A stretch of DNA of 64,000 nucleotides from Lepus europaeus. Its lineage: Eukaryota; Chordata; Mammalia; Lagomorpha; Leporidae. The notes beneath the pieces were generated by a model. That model was not told the origin of the DNA. It did not search any database and saw only the letters and a list, made by a program, of their open reading frames with translations. The translations under genes and the position numbers were made by a program. Location: the NCBI RefSeq assembly GCF_033115175.1, contig NC_084834.1, positions 90,194,462-90,258,461 on the forward strand, read 5' to 3'. Below are positions 20,818 to 32,900 of this stretch, one piece after another (the stretch's first letter is position 1; every line of letters starts with the position of its first letter).

Positions 20818-21235
20818 AATAAGATTTGAAGGAACTCAAACTTTCCAGCATCTTCCTCTGTTCTAACTAGTTCTTCAATATATGTAGCTGTGAGACTTGT
20901 GGGTATATAGTTAGCAAAATGTTTGCATGTATGAAAAGACAATGAGAGTAATTCTTGATAACAATATATGCACTTGACATTTAACATTAACTTTGGAAAT
21001 AAAACTAAGTCAATATATGCAAAGTACTACATACTGCTTATGAACAGAAGTTTAGAGTAATTTCACTCTCTGCTCAACTTACAATTACTAATTATAAAAC
21101 TTGCAAAAATAATGTGTTCATGTTGTCCATAATATCATGTGCACATCAAGAAAATGAAATATTGTTCTTTTGTGGTTAACATGTATTATTCTCAATATCT
21201 TAATATCCTAATAAAGATTCCATAAAATCCAAATA
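20818..21235 (+). other. SPARCL1: SPARCL1 3' UTR with poly(A) signal
   Basis: AT-rich sequence follows the stop. An earlier AATAAA-like site occurs near 20998, and a good AATAAA at 21210-21215 is followed by the likely cleavage region. The exact cleavage site cannot be fixed from sequence alone. Confidence 0.75.
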
Positions 21236-21696
21236 TTTATTCATTTACTTCCATTTATTTAAAAAATTAATGTGTGCAAGATCAACCTAATGTGTCCAAG
21301 ATCAATCACATTTCATATTAAATTATAATTGTTCATCCTAGACATTACTCTTAAAAGTAAACATGTTAGTATGGTTGTTTAGAGAAAAAATGCAAGAAAT
21401 TTTCCATGGGAAACATTCACTTGTAAAATATTAGCAGCTCTTGAATGTCCTTTGTTGTTATATAAGTTTAAACAGAAAAATGGAATCCAAGGGCTTTTCA
21501 GAAAAAATGCAATTTCAAATGTGGATGACTGTGCACTGCTTGATTCAACTTGTAGCTTTTGTGTCATGTTGTATGTTGGGGGAGAGGAAAGTTGTGAAAA
21601 ACCTCTATTTCATTTTCTCAACATAAACATAAAGTCAAGGTCACACAGATGGGTGGAGAATGATGTTGTCCAATGACGTGAGAGAGAAATATTACT

Positions 21697-21966
21697 GGGG
21701 CACCGGATTCTGTCCCAGTTGCTCGTCTTCCAGTCCAGCTCTCTGCTGTGGCCTGGGAGTGCAGTGCATGATGGCCCAAGTCCTTGGGCCCTGCACCCAC
21801 ATGGGAGATCAGGAGAAGCACCTGGCTCCTGGCTTTGGACCAGCGCGGTGCGCCGGCCACAGCGCACCAGCCACAGCGGCCATTGTGGGGTGAACCAATG
21901 GAAAAAGGAAGACCTTTCTGTCTCTCTCTCTCACTGTCCACTCTGCCTGTCAAAAAAAAAAAAAAA
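21697..21966 (+). repeat. CSINE, 5'-truncated, young
   Basis: It begins at ggggcaccggattctgtccc and ends in A15. It carries the extra copy of the gcgc..gccggccacagc block seen in a subset of CSINEs here. Confidence 0.94.
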
Positions 21967-22512
21967 GTGATAGCAGAAGAAGGTGTCATAATAGAAAATT
22001 TATGTTTTCATTGGTGCTCTTCTTCAGTAACTATTAGAGTAAAAGCTAGACCAGAAAAGTACAAAAGACATAATAATAGTTTCCCAAGGTCTGAAGTAAG
22101 GCAATAAGAGAATGTGTCACCCATTTTTTTGTAACACTTACAAGAGTTGGATAAAAATGATTTTTTACATACTTTCCTAACTGAAATGGAAGATATCAAT
22201 GCAATTGTCTTTATGTTTTCAACCAAAAGTTTGCTGTTGTTCTTAAAAGCCTTACCTCTGATGGTCACTGAATGTGCCCAAGGACTTGTACATGGACAAC
22301 ACTTCAGGGAAAGTTTCTTTCCTATCAGAATAATCTGCAGTTACTTCAAAATTATATTTGTTGTCTCTTTTCTTAGCTCAATAACTTGTTTTTACTCAAA
22401 ACCATATCATATCATGTCCTTTTTAATTAAATTCAACTTTATTAATTAAAATCTTAGTATTATTTGTAATTTTTCCTACTAGAAAAAAAATTTTAGAAAT
22501 TATTACAAATTT

Positions 22513-22846
22513 AAGAGGTTTTTTAAAGATTTGTTTATTTATTAGAAAGTTACAGTTAGAGAGAAAGAGGGAGACACAGAGATAGAGATCTTCCATCCTC
22601 TGGTATATTCCCCAGATGGCCGCAAATGCTGGGGCTGGGCTAAGTTGAGGTCAGGAGACAGGAGCTTTTTCCAGGTCTCCCATGTGGGTGCAAGGGCCCA
22701 ATCACTTGGGCTATCCTCCACTGCTTTTCCCAGGCAATTAGCAGGGAGGTGGATTGGAAATGGAGCAGCCAGGACTGGAACCAGTGCCTATATGGGATGC
22801 CAGTGTCCAGGCAGCGGCTTAACTCACTATGTCAGAACACCGTTCC
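22513..22846 (-). repeat. CSINE, diverged
   Basis: A reversed C-repeat from ttttttaaagatttgtttat to cttaactcactatgtcagaa. Confidence 0.9.
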
Positions 22847-22999
22847 TCAGAGTATTTTTATGCATGGATAAAAGAAAGGTCTTAAGTAATTAGAAACCCA
22901 GCTATTGGGTGAATGAAATTATGTTTGGTGGTATTAATGAGACTTCTTTTACCTTCAGGCAACTTTTTAAAACATTTTAAAATAGTGAAAAGTGACCAG

Positions 23000-23340
23000 G
23001 CCGGCGCTGTGGCTCAACAGGCTAATCTTCCACCTTGCGGCGCCGGCACACCAGGTTCTAGTCCCAGTCGGGGCGCCGGATTCTGTCCCGGTTGCCCTTC
23101 TTCCAGGCCAGCTCTCTGCTGTGGCCAGGGAGTGCAGTGGAGGATGGCCCAGGTCCTTGGGCCCTGCACCCCATGGGAGACCAGGAGAAGCACCTGGCTC
23201 CTGCCATCACTGGCCGTGGCGGCCATTGGAGGGTGAACCAACGGCAAAGGAAGACCTTTCTCTCTGTCTCTCTCTCTCTCACTGTCCACTCTGCCTGTCA
23301 AAAATAAAAAAATAATTAAAAATAAAAATAAAAAATAATA
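23000..23340 (+). repeat. CSINE, young, with (AAAAAT)n tail
   Basis: Head ggccggcgctgtggctcaac, intact box A and B, short body, and an A/T-rich tail of (AAAAT)n type. Confidence 0.96.
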
Positions 23341-23455
23341 AAAAAGAAAAGTGATTTTAATGACAAGGATACCACATAAATATTTATTAAATGTTTTCAT
23401 TTGAAAATAATTTTCATTTTAAAATGAAAAACATTATTTAATAATAGAAATTTAG

Positions 23456-23717
23456 GGGCAAAAATTTAGCACAGTGGTTGTCACTGCTTTAAACACCCAC
23501 ATCCCCCATTGGAGTGCCTGGTTTGAATCCCAGCTCCTCCACTTCCGGTCCAACTTTCCGCTATGGCTAATGCACACCCAGAGAAGCAGCAGATGCCTGC
23601 TCAAGTACCTGGGTCTGTGCCGCACATGGGGGAACTAGACTGAGCCCCAGGCTCCACGCTTCAGCCTGGCGCAGCCCCGTCTGCTGCAGGCATATGGGGA
23701 GTGATCCAGTGGATGGA

Positions 23718-23767
<50 letters not shown>

Positions 23768-23795
23768 AAAATGAAAATAATAGTTTTAAATAATT
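23456..23795 (+). repeat. Old CSINE with (CT)n
   Basis: A diverged C-repeat (gagtgcctggtttgaatccc, ctcaagtacctgggtctgtg) with about 42 bp of (CT)n at 23722-23763. Confidence 0.85.
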
Positions 23796-23825
23796 GAAAT
23801 TTTGAACCTTAAATCTCCTCCTTAC

Positions 23826-24135
23826 GGGGCTGATGCTGTGACAGTGGGTTAAGGTGCTACTTGCAATACTGGCATCGCATCTGGGCACTGGTTGGAGTCC
23901 TTGCTCCTTGCTAACAACGTATCTGGGAAAGCAGCAGCAGAAGGACCAATCCTTGGGCCCCTTCCATCCACGCAGGAGACCAGGATGGAGTTCCTGGCTC
24001 CTCACTTAAGCATGGCCCGGCTCGAACTGTTGTACCCATTCAGGGAGCGAACCAGCAGATGGAAGATCTCTTTCTCGGTTTCTTCGTCTCTCTGGCACTC
24101 TAGCTTTCAAATACATAAATAAGTAAATATTTAAA
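23826..24135 (+). repeat. CSINE, diverged
   Basis: Head ggggctgatgctgtgacagt, typical middle, and an (AAAT)n-type tail; it follows the previous CSINE head to tail. Confidence 0.88.
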
Positions 24136-25447
24136 AATTATTTTCCATCACTTAGAGCTCCCACGTGTATAACGATGATATACTGAAGAAGCATGTTAAT
24201 ATCCTTGGTGGTCATAATGTTTAATTGTAGGTTATTTGTGATAGATACTAATCCAACCAAGGAGAAGTTACTTTCTTAGTAATCAGTCTGTAAGCCGATC
24301 TCTGTGTAACTGAGTTTTAGACATTGGAGTTTCTAGTCTGAAACCAATTATGTAGTCTAGCTTTGAATTCTGTGACTCATATTACCCATGACCACAAAGG
24401 CATTAGTGATATTGCTTAAATATTAGATGGGCATAAGGATTGTAGGAGATCACACTGCTCCTTGAATTTGTTGCTCCGAGGGCCATTTCAAGCAAAGGTA
24501 ATTAAACAGCTATACAGTATAATTTACTAGTTAAAGAATGTAAGATATTCTTGTGTTGGATAATTTAATGATTACTTCCACTTACCAAGGAAGAAAGAAA
24601 ATCAAGCGTTTGAATACAGAAAAGGAAAAAAATACAAAGAAAAAAATGAAAAATGAAGGAAAAGAGGATAAGTTGGCTAAATTCTAAGATAAATTAGAAT
24701 TGACTTTTAAGTATATATGAAATAGCTCAAGAATAATTAGATAAACATTTAATCTGCCTCATATACTAGAGATATCTTAATAAGAAAAGGATGAAGTTGT
24801 TTTTTCCCCAAATCCAATTCCAGAGCACAGTGATCTTGTTTGAAACTCACAAGGTAATTCATCTGAACTAAATGTGATTTTAAGAACAGAAAAAGATTTA
24901 TATGTAGAACCAACAGGTCCATAAAGATCACATAAATTTCTTTTATCGAATTTACTTATACTGTATTCTCTACCAACCAATTTTACCTTACAGAATTTTT
25001 CCTTTACAATTTCCTTCCTGAAAAACTAAAATTGCCAATAACAGCATCCAGACCATAGGGAGACCCAGCAGGGCTCACAGAGATGCAAGCACCTGGAGGA
25101 TTTATTCACGTACCACAGAGAAATCTTGGGTTAGCCAGTAGGGATCAATTCCCAATAGTAAGCATGACGCAGCCTTCGTTTGGCGATTACAGTCTTAAGC
25201 AGATATAGATTGAACTGTAAGGTTATCAGGATGATCTGGAAGCTCATACTGGAGCCAAAGAGTGCACTTCTCATCTAAACACATTCAGTGTTATTTTGTA
25301 GGCTTACCAAACCTGAATTGGAAAGCAGGATTTAGTCTGGCTCCTATTTCAACACTTCTAACTCAACAATCTATTTACAATGAAATAAGATGGGGGGGGG
25401 GGGTGCCAGGTGTTTCTAGAAACGATCTCTTAACCCTTCATTTCCAG

Positions 25448-25518
25448 GCTCAACCTTCAGGATGAAATTTCTCATCTTGGCTGGCCTTCTGGGCATGGCC
25501 ACTGCTCCGCCCATCCCT
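25448..25518 (+). CDS. SCPPPQ1: SCPPPQ1 signal-peptide exon
   Basis: After a tttccag acceptor, 14 nt of 5' UTR precede ATG at 25462 and 19 codons MKFLILAGLLGMATAPPIP, then a gtgagt donor. A short 5' UTR followed by the whole signal peptide in one phase-0 exon is typical of SCPP genes. Confidence 0.92.
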
Positions 25519-26879
25519 GTGAGTACTCCCTTCTCAGCTGTCAGCTCAATTTCAACTTAAGAGGCACAGTATTTTTGTGCTAGTCAGCACTTTATGTTTT
25601 CATTTCATAAGAGAAGAAAGTAGAATCCAGGAAAGTCGTGGCATCAGGGAATAGCCATTCTTGCTCAGCCCAAGGCTCTTCCCAGTCCACATCTCAGCTC
25701 CATGCACTATTTTACCAGCGGTGTGACACTGAGCAAGGAGCTATCCTATGGTTTCCAGGTCTATAAAAAGAATTACAAGAGCAACTTGGAGGTGTGTGAA
25801 GATGATAAAAATGCACCTCAAATTCTGAAACATGGGAAGCTCTCAACATACTTGGCAGTACAGAACTAGCATTCCGCAGTAGCTGAGGTCTCAGTTAGGC
25901 AGTTTGAGTTGAGCTTCATCTACAATACCCAGCCCCAGACCATCTCGGGTTTTCTTTAAAGGCTGTTCTGGAGAAATGCTGACACCAAAGGATATTTGCT
26001 TTCTTTCAGATTTGATTTCATGGAAATGAATATTTAAGACTACAACTGGTTTTTGAGTCCCTCATACAGAAATATCCTGAAAGGCTTCCATATAAATTTT
26101 TAAAAGTTCAATTTTTGAAAACCAGCATCCATATTTAGTGCCCCTAGGGGGGAAAAAAATGTTTCTTTAGACACTGTCTTTATTGCCCAAGTGGATGAGT
26201 GTTATAATTGTCTAAGGCTTCAGGCAATCTCTATTCACTTGTTCTGTTAAGATTATGATGCTCCTGTTTCCTGCAGTTTACATATTCCATTAATTCTAGT
26301 ATATGCTTTTTTCATACTTCAGCATCTCTGAAATTGAGATGTGCCTTACAAACATGATGTGATCAAGTATTGAGCCAGTCTAACAACAGTGCTTTTCCTT
26401 TTCGGTAATAGATGAAATAACAGTGTGTTTTACAATGATGGCATCTTAGAGTAGTCCCCAAACACCATTAACTTCACTTTGCAGACCTCTGCCATCAATT
26501 GACTACAGCTATGACTTCTGACATATAATGAGATCCATGAGTAGGATCTGTATTATGGTCCCAAAATGTAGGACACCACTTAGGCAACAAACTCTCTCCT
26601 CTGCATATTTGTTAACAGAGGAGCTTCTAAAGGACACAAAGAGATTTCAAAATGTGTTTGCGGACAAAAAATATAAATTCCCTCTTCCATATGCCCTTCA
26701 TGTTTAATGCATACATGCTGAAAACTAAACCAAGAACACTTGTTGATTTTCAGATTTCTTAAGGCATGAAATTAATCTTAAGAAGCACCTGGCTCCTGGC
26801 TTCGGATCAGGGCAGCACGCCAGTGGTAGCCCACCGGCCGTAGCAGCCATTTTGGGGGTGAACCAATGGAAAAAGGAAG

Positions 26880-26923
<44 letters not shown>

Positions 26924-29900
26924 AACTCTGCCTGTCAAAAAATTTTTTTTTAATTTTAAAATTTTTTTTAAAAAAGAAATGCAAAATAAAAGTATTCTTT
27001 GGATATAAGTTTAAAGTCAAGAAGAACTCAGTGTTCTAATTCTTTGAGCAAAATTATATTCAGCTTTTCCCTGTTACACACTCAACTGTGTTGCATTTCC
27101 GAGGTGAAGCTCCATCTCTGATGGGGATAACGCTCAGTAGCGGCTTACTACCTATTCTCATTGAGAATAAAACCTCCCTTTGATGTGTAGTAGATTGTCA
27201 CAGGCTGCTTTCCCTTGTTGCTGTTGTTTTACAAGCTTCAACAATTCGGAGGAAGTTCCAGTGAACAGGTAAACGTCTATTTATATTTTCAAATGATGCA
27301 TTCATTTGAAGTTTGCAGTCGTCTGTATGCCTAACATCGCGTCTCTCTCTACAGAGATTTACCTTTTACCCACCCCAAGTACCACCGCTTTTTCCTCAGA
27401 TCCCCTTTCCTCCCTCGCCACCACTGCCTCTGGTAAGCACCGGGGAGAGGAATCTCAAGCTGCGACGGTAGTTATTAGTTGGAAGATGGCTCAGAAATTT
27501 TCCAACTTTGGATACAGAAATGTGAGGTTTAAGAGGTCGTCAGGCATCAGCTATTCATACTTGGCTCCCTGCAGAGTTGGTGGGAGAGTCCCCTCCAACC
27601 CGCTGCAACCTCTTTCAGAGCCTCTCTGTGCTTCTCTTCGAAACGCTGTTTGGGTTGAATTACTTGCGTTGACTATGATAAGCCTAGTTACTCTTCATGA
27701 AGAGAATACAAATCTCTTTGTATGTCCATTCTCAATTAATTCTTAACCTCACTTCTTTCCTTTCAAAAGTTATTTTCCAGGTCTTTGGTCAAGCAACATA
27801 ATTATCCAGCTCTTCCTGTTGGGCTCTCTCCAATCTCTCCTAATATCTGGATTCTTATAAATTTTTTTCAATGAGAGCCAGGCAATACTGAATACTCAGT
27901 AGAACTCCCTTTATAAATAGCATGTTTGTGGTAAGAGACAGGTAGCATTCATTCAGCTAATACTTATTGAATGTCTACTACATAATAGGATAAACGATGA
28001 ATGTTGAAAAAAACAAAAAAGCATGAGATGGGTTTACAGATCAGTTGAGGAAAAGAAATTCATAAATAAAAAATGCTGAGCAGCTTATTAAGTGCTCCTG
28101 GATACAAAAACAAAGCCAGCTCGGGGTGTAAGTCAAAAACTTCATAGAGGAGTTGGTATTTGAACCAGGTCACGAAGGATGAGGAGTGAATGGGATATTC
28201 TAGGCAGAGGAACATTAAGTTGATGGATGGGTACAAACCCAAAAAGTACAGGGAGGAAGAATGACATAAAACAAGGCTGCAACACAGATTGGGGCCATGT
28301 ATTAAGGGCAATGATGTTTTGAAAAGTGGACACCCATTTTAAAATACCATCATGCTTCATTTGTTTAATTCCCTAAATATTCTTAATATTTTAAAATGCA
28401 AACATGATTTGCATGACTTCATTTTTATATCTAAATGCATTTAACACTTCCTCTTATATTTGATTTCAAATTGCTCCTTTCAACTTTAAGTAGGTTCATG
28501 GGGATTTGTCATTAGTTACAGTCCTTGATGGGATTCTTCTTTCCCTTTCATGTTTTCACACATTTTAATTTTTAAGTACTTGCATTTATAATTAATTGTT
28601 AATCTTTTGGTTCTGGTGGCAGCCAGGTGCAGAGTTTCTCTATTTTTGGCTGAAATTAAATCAGATTTGTTTTAAACTCATGCAAAATCCTGGAGTCTTG
28701 ATTCATAATTAGAATCAGTAATCACCATTAATACCTTCTATCTAAAATTGCATAATCTATGTGGAAATCAATAAAAAGGTTCACTAGTACTTGAAGGGAA
28801 AATTTCCTACCACCAGGTGGCAGTATAGTTCTTAAAAGTAGGCAAAGAATAAAATTCTACCTTAGAGAAACTGTTGAAATTACAAGAACTGATGCTTAAG
28901 ACAGATTCCTGAGCTGAAGGTTTGAGTAAACAAAATAACCATACTTCTTGAAAGACAAAAAATTATATAAAACTCACTAGACTATCTACACCCTAAAAAG
29001 TGTTTTTATTGCTGTCCCTAGTGTTAGACACAGAATTGCACAACACATGCCACATGCGTGGATGGACAGGTGGATGGATAACTGGTGAATGAATGAAGAA
29101 ATCAGAAAAAGCCAAAAGAAAATGTTCACTTTCTTTTGTTCATAATTCACTCTCCCTTTTTTTTTTTTTTTTTTTTTTTTTGTAGATTCCAATACCTTTG
29201 CCTTTTCCTTACGATCCAAATCAGGTAATTATGCTTAAAGATTCCCTTAAGAAGGTACCCTTCTCCGAAGGGAGGAGAGAACCTCCACTTTGACTATGAC
29301 CCTATCGGAATAAGATCAAAGTCACCGAACTCTAAAGGCTTCCATGGCCCTGGCAACTCATGACTAGAGCCTAGGGAGATTACTGACACCATGAACAGGA
29401 GTGTCAAATTGTTAAGTCAGCAACAGGAGTCACTGTGTACTTACACCCCATGCGGGATCTGTCCCTAATGTGTCGTCTAAAGCCAAGTGATGCTATGACT
29501 GGTACTGAAACAGTATTTTTATACTTTGCGTTTCTGTGTGGGCGCAGACTGATGAGGTCTTTGCTAATTATATACTGAAGTGATCTTCTGTATATAAAGA
29601 GAATTGGAAATGAAAAAAAAAAAAAAAACAACCTGGTGTTAAAATGGAAATGGCATAGAAAATTAATTATTTTGAAAAAAAAAATTATGTAGGATCTCTG
29701 TCTTTAATGTGCTGTACATTGCTATTTAATGCTATAATTAGTAATCCAATGGTAGTTTTTTCACTTGATGTTGCTATAGGGGCAAAATGTTGAAATCTTT
29801 ACCTAATATATACTAAACTGATCTTCTGTATACAAAGAGAATTGAAAATGAATCTTTACATGAATGGAAGGGGAAAGGGAGCGGGAGGGGGGAGGGTTGC

Positions 29901-32900
29901 GGGCGGGAGGGAGGTTATGGGAGGGGGGAAGCCATTGTAACCCATAAGCTATACTTTGGAAATTTATATTCATTAAATAAAAGTTTAATAAAAAAGAAAA
30001 GATTCCCTTAAGAAAGTATTTAAATTCAGTATATACTAAGTAAGGATTTCATCAGTTTGCACCGACACAGAAACACAAAGTGAAAAATACTGTTTCAGTA
30101 CTAGTTATAGCATTACTTCACATTGGACAACACATTAAGCACAGATCCCACATGAGACGTAAGTACACAGTGACTCCTGTTGTTGATTTAACAAATTGAC
30201 ACTCTTGTTTATGGCGTCAGTAATCTCCCTAGGCTCTAGTCATGAGCTGCCAAGGCTATGGAAGCCTTTAGGGTTCGTCGACTTCGATCTTATTCCGACA
30301 GGGTCATAGTCAAAGTGGAAGTTCTCTCCTCCCTTCAGAGAAAGGTACCTCCTTCTTTGATGGCCCCATTCTTTCCACTGGGATCTCACTCACAGAGATC
30401 TTCCATTTAGGTCTTCTTTTTTTTTTTTTTTCCCAGAGTGTCTTGGCTTTCCATTCCTAAAATACTCTCATGGGCTCTTCTGTATATAAAGATAATTGAA
30501 AATAAAAAAAAAAAAACAAACTTGGTTTTAAATTGGAAATTGCATAGAAAATCTATTTTTTAAAAATATCATGTAGGATCTCTGTCTTTAATGTGCTGTA
30601 CACTGTGATTTAATGCTATAACTAGTACTCCAACAGTATTTTTCACTTTGTGTTGCTATGTGGGGGCAAACTGTTGAAATCTTTGCTTGATATATACTAA
30701 ACTGATCTTCTGTATATAAAGAGAATTGAAAATGAATCTTGATGTGAATGGAAGGGGAGGGTTGCGGGTGGGAGGGAAGTTATGTGGGGGGAAGCCATTG
30801 TAGTCCATAAGCTGTACTTTGGAAATTTATATTCATTAAATAAAAGTTTTTAAAAAGTATTTAAATTAATATAAAACAAAAACTGTAACATTTATTTGGA
30901 GAGGGATTTGATAAACAAGAATTAATCATTGATACTCTCTTTTGAGGACTACTAGTTACTGATACTGATTAATATACAAACCTCATTTACCCCTGAAAGC
31001 TGAATCATGTAAGACCTAAACTTCCAGTGATCATGTGAATTAAACCCTGGGGAGCAGTAAGAAACCATCTGACTTGAAGTCAAGTAATCTGGAGATGCAA
31101 GCCCCCAGTCAGCTGCCCAATATAAACTTGGAGTAATCTTAGACTCCTTTGAGCCTTCGCTTCTTCTAGAATACAGAAGAGTGAGAAGAGATGATTTAAA
31201 ATTCATTTCTCCTCCAACATAGTATGCTTACATTAGCTATTAATAGGGGAGAAGTACATTCTGAGTAAAAATGCAATCTCTTCTACATGCTTTTAAACTA
31301 GACTTAAAGTTGGTCATGGTATAAACGGTATGTTTCAAGTTTACTTTTGACCAAGTATTACTGAATTAGTGATAATTACATGAGATTGAGTTCAGTCACA
31401 AAGCAAAAGAAAGGGGGAGAGAATATATTTTCCACATGTTTACATGGTACTCCTATTACAATACAGGACATAACATTATTAAAGTTTCTTTATTCATAAA
31501 GTGATCCTAGAATATAGTAGTTTTTCCAGCCTAATAAGCATAGGTTTAATGATTTTTCATGAACTCCTTGCCACACCTATAGGCCACAAAGAAAAATAAA
31601 GACTATGTCTCCAGAGACAGGTTTGTAGGGGGAGGAGGAGCACATGAAGTTTACGTGAATATGAATCCTGGTGGGTAAAAAGTATGTTTTCACTTACAGG
31701 AGAGATAACATGCTGAATTACATCTTCTTATTTGTGTTTCCTTTATTCTAGGCCCTGACACCTAATGATTTTATAGCGGTAAATATATTCTGCCCTATTA
31801 ATCTATAAAGTCTGTAAAAATATTACACTCAATATCCTATAAAATTACTGTCTTTATTAGTCTAATTAATTTGGACACAAAAGTAAGCAGTGCTGTTAAA
31901 TTCAAAGCCAAACATATCAATGCATAGGAGTTCACATTCATTTACTCACTTCAGACAAACTATAAATCAACAAAACAATTTCTTCTACCACTGGTGAGAC
32001 TGAGAGTATAGTCTCACCACCACCCAGTGTGCTTATCCGATCTCAGAAGCTAAGCTGGGTCCAGACTGATTAGAACTTAGGACAGTAATAGAAAAGTCAG
32101 GAGACTCAGGGTCACAAAGTAAATTTCTTTAGGAAAGACAAAATAGATGTGATTATTTTTTCACAAGAATGAACATAATGCATTAAAAATTATCAAATCT
32201 AGGCTGGCGCCGCGGCTCACTAGGCTAATCCTCCGCCTACAGCGCCGGTACTCCAGGTTCTAGTCCCAGTTGGGTCGCTGGTTCTGTCCCGGTTGCTCCT
32301 CTTCCAGTCCAGCTCTCTGCTGTGGCCCGCAGAAGGCAGTGGAGAATGGCCCAAGTCCTTGGGCCCTGCACCTGCATGGGAGACCAGGAAGAAGCACCTG
32401 GCTCCTGGCTTCAGATCAGTGCAGACGCCGGCCGTAGTAGCCATTTTGGGGGTGACCCAATGAAATGAAGACCTTTCTATCTGTCTCTCTCTCTCTCACT
32501 GTCTAACTCTGCCTGTCAAAAAAAAATTATAAAATCTAAATCCCAACAGATGTTTTTAATGAATTACACATAATTCAATTTTTATGAGGTCCTTCATTGA
32601 TAGCTAAGTTACAATCTTAGTTTTTGAAAACAGGAAAAATGTTTGAAAAGTTTCAAAATTTAACACCAAAAAATTTCAACTCTGGCTAAAACACAGTCTA
32701 AAATCAAGATCACACAATAGAAAAATATTCAATCTAGGATTTTTTCTTTAAAATACTATTAACAAAATGGATCATTTTAGAACTGATAGTAGCTGAGAAT
32801 CAGGAATGATATTTTGTAAAAACGTCAGAAAGTTAAAACCTTAATCATTTCTGTGACCTAGATAAAATTTTTCAGGATTATTCAACAGACTGGCTAAAGG

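Larger units (their letters stand above)
21236..25447. other. SPARCL1-SCPPPQ1 interval
   Basis: Apart from the CSINEs listed separately, no gene was found. The first, non-coding exon and promoter of SCPPPQ1 should lie in the right-hand part, but I could not identify them. A G10-12 run lies at about 25392-25402. Confidence 0.5.

Noticed and set aside
21441..21676. Overlapping 60-75 codon frames after SPARCL1
   Set aside because: Short, AT-rich, overlapping in several frames, without splice sites or similarity; chance frames.
27306..27746. 146-codon frame over the SCPPPQ1 Pro-rich exon
   Set aside because: It is in a different frame from the spliced exon and runs through both splice sites; the in-frame spliced reading fits SCPPPQ1.
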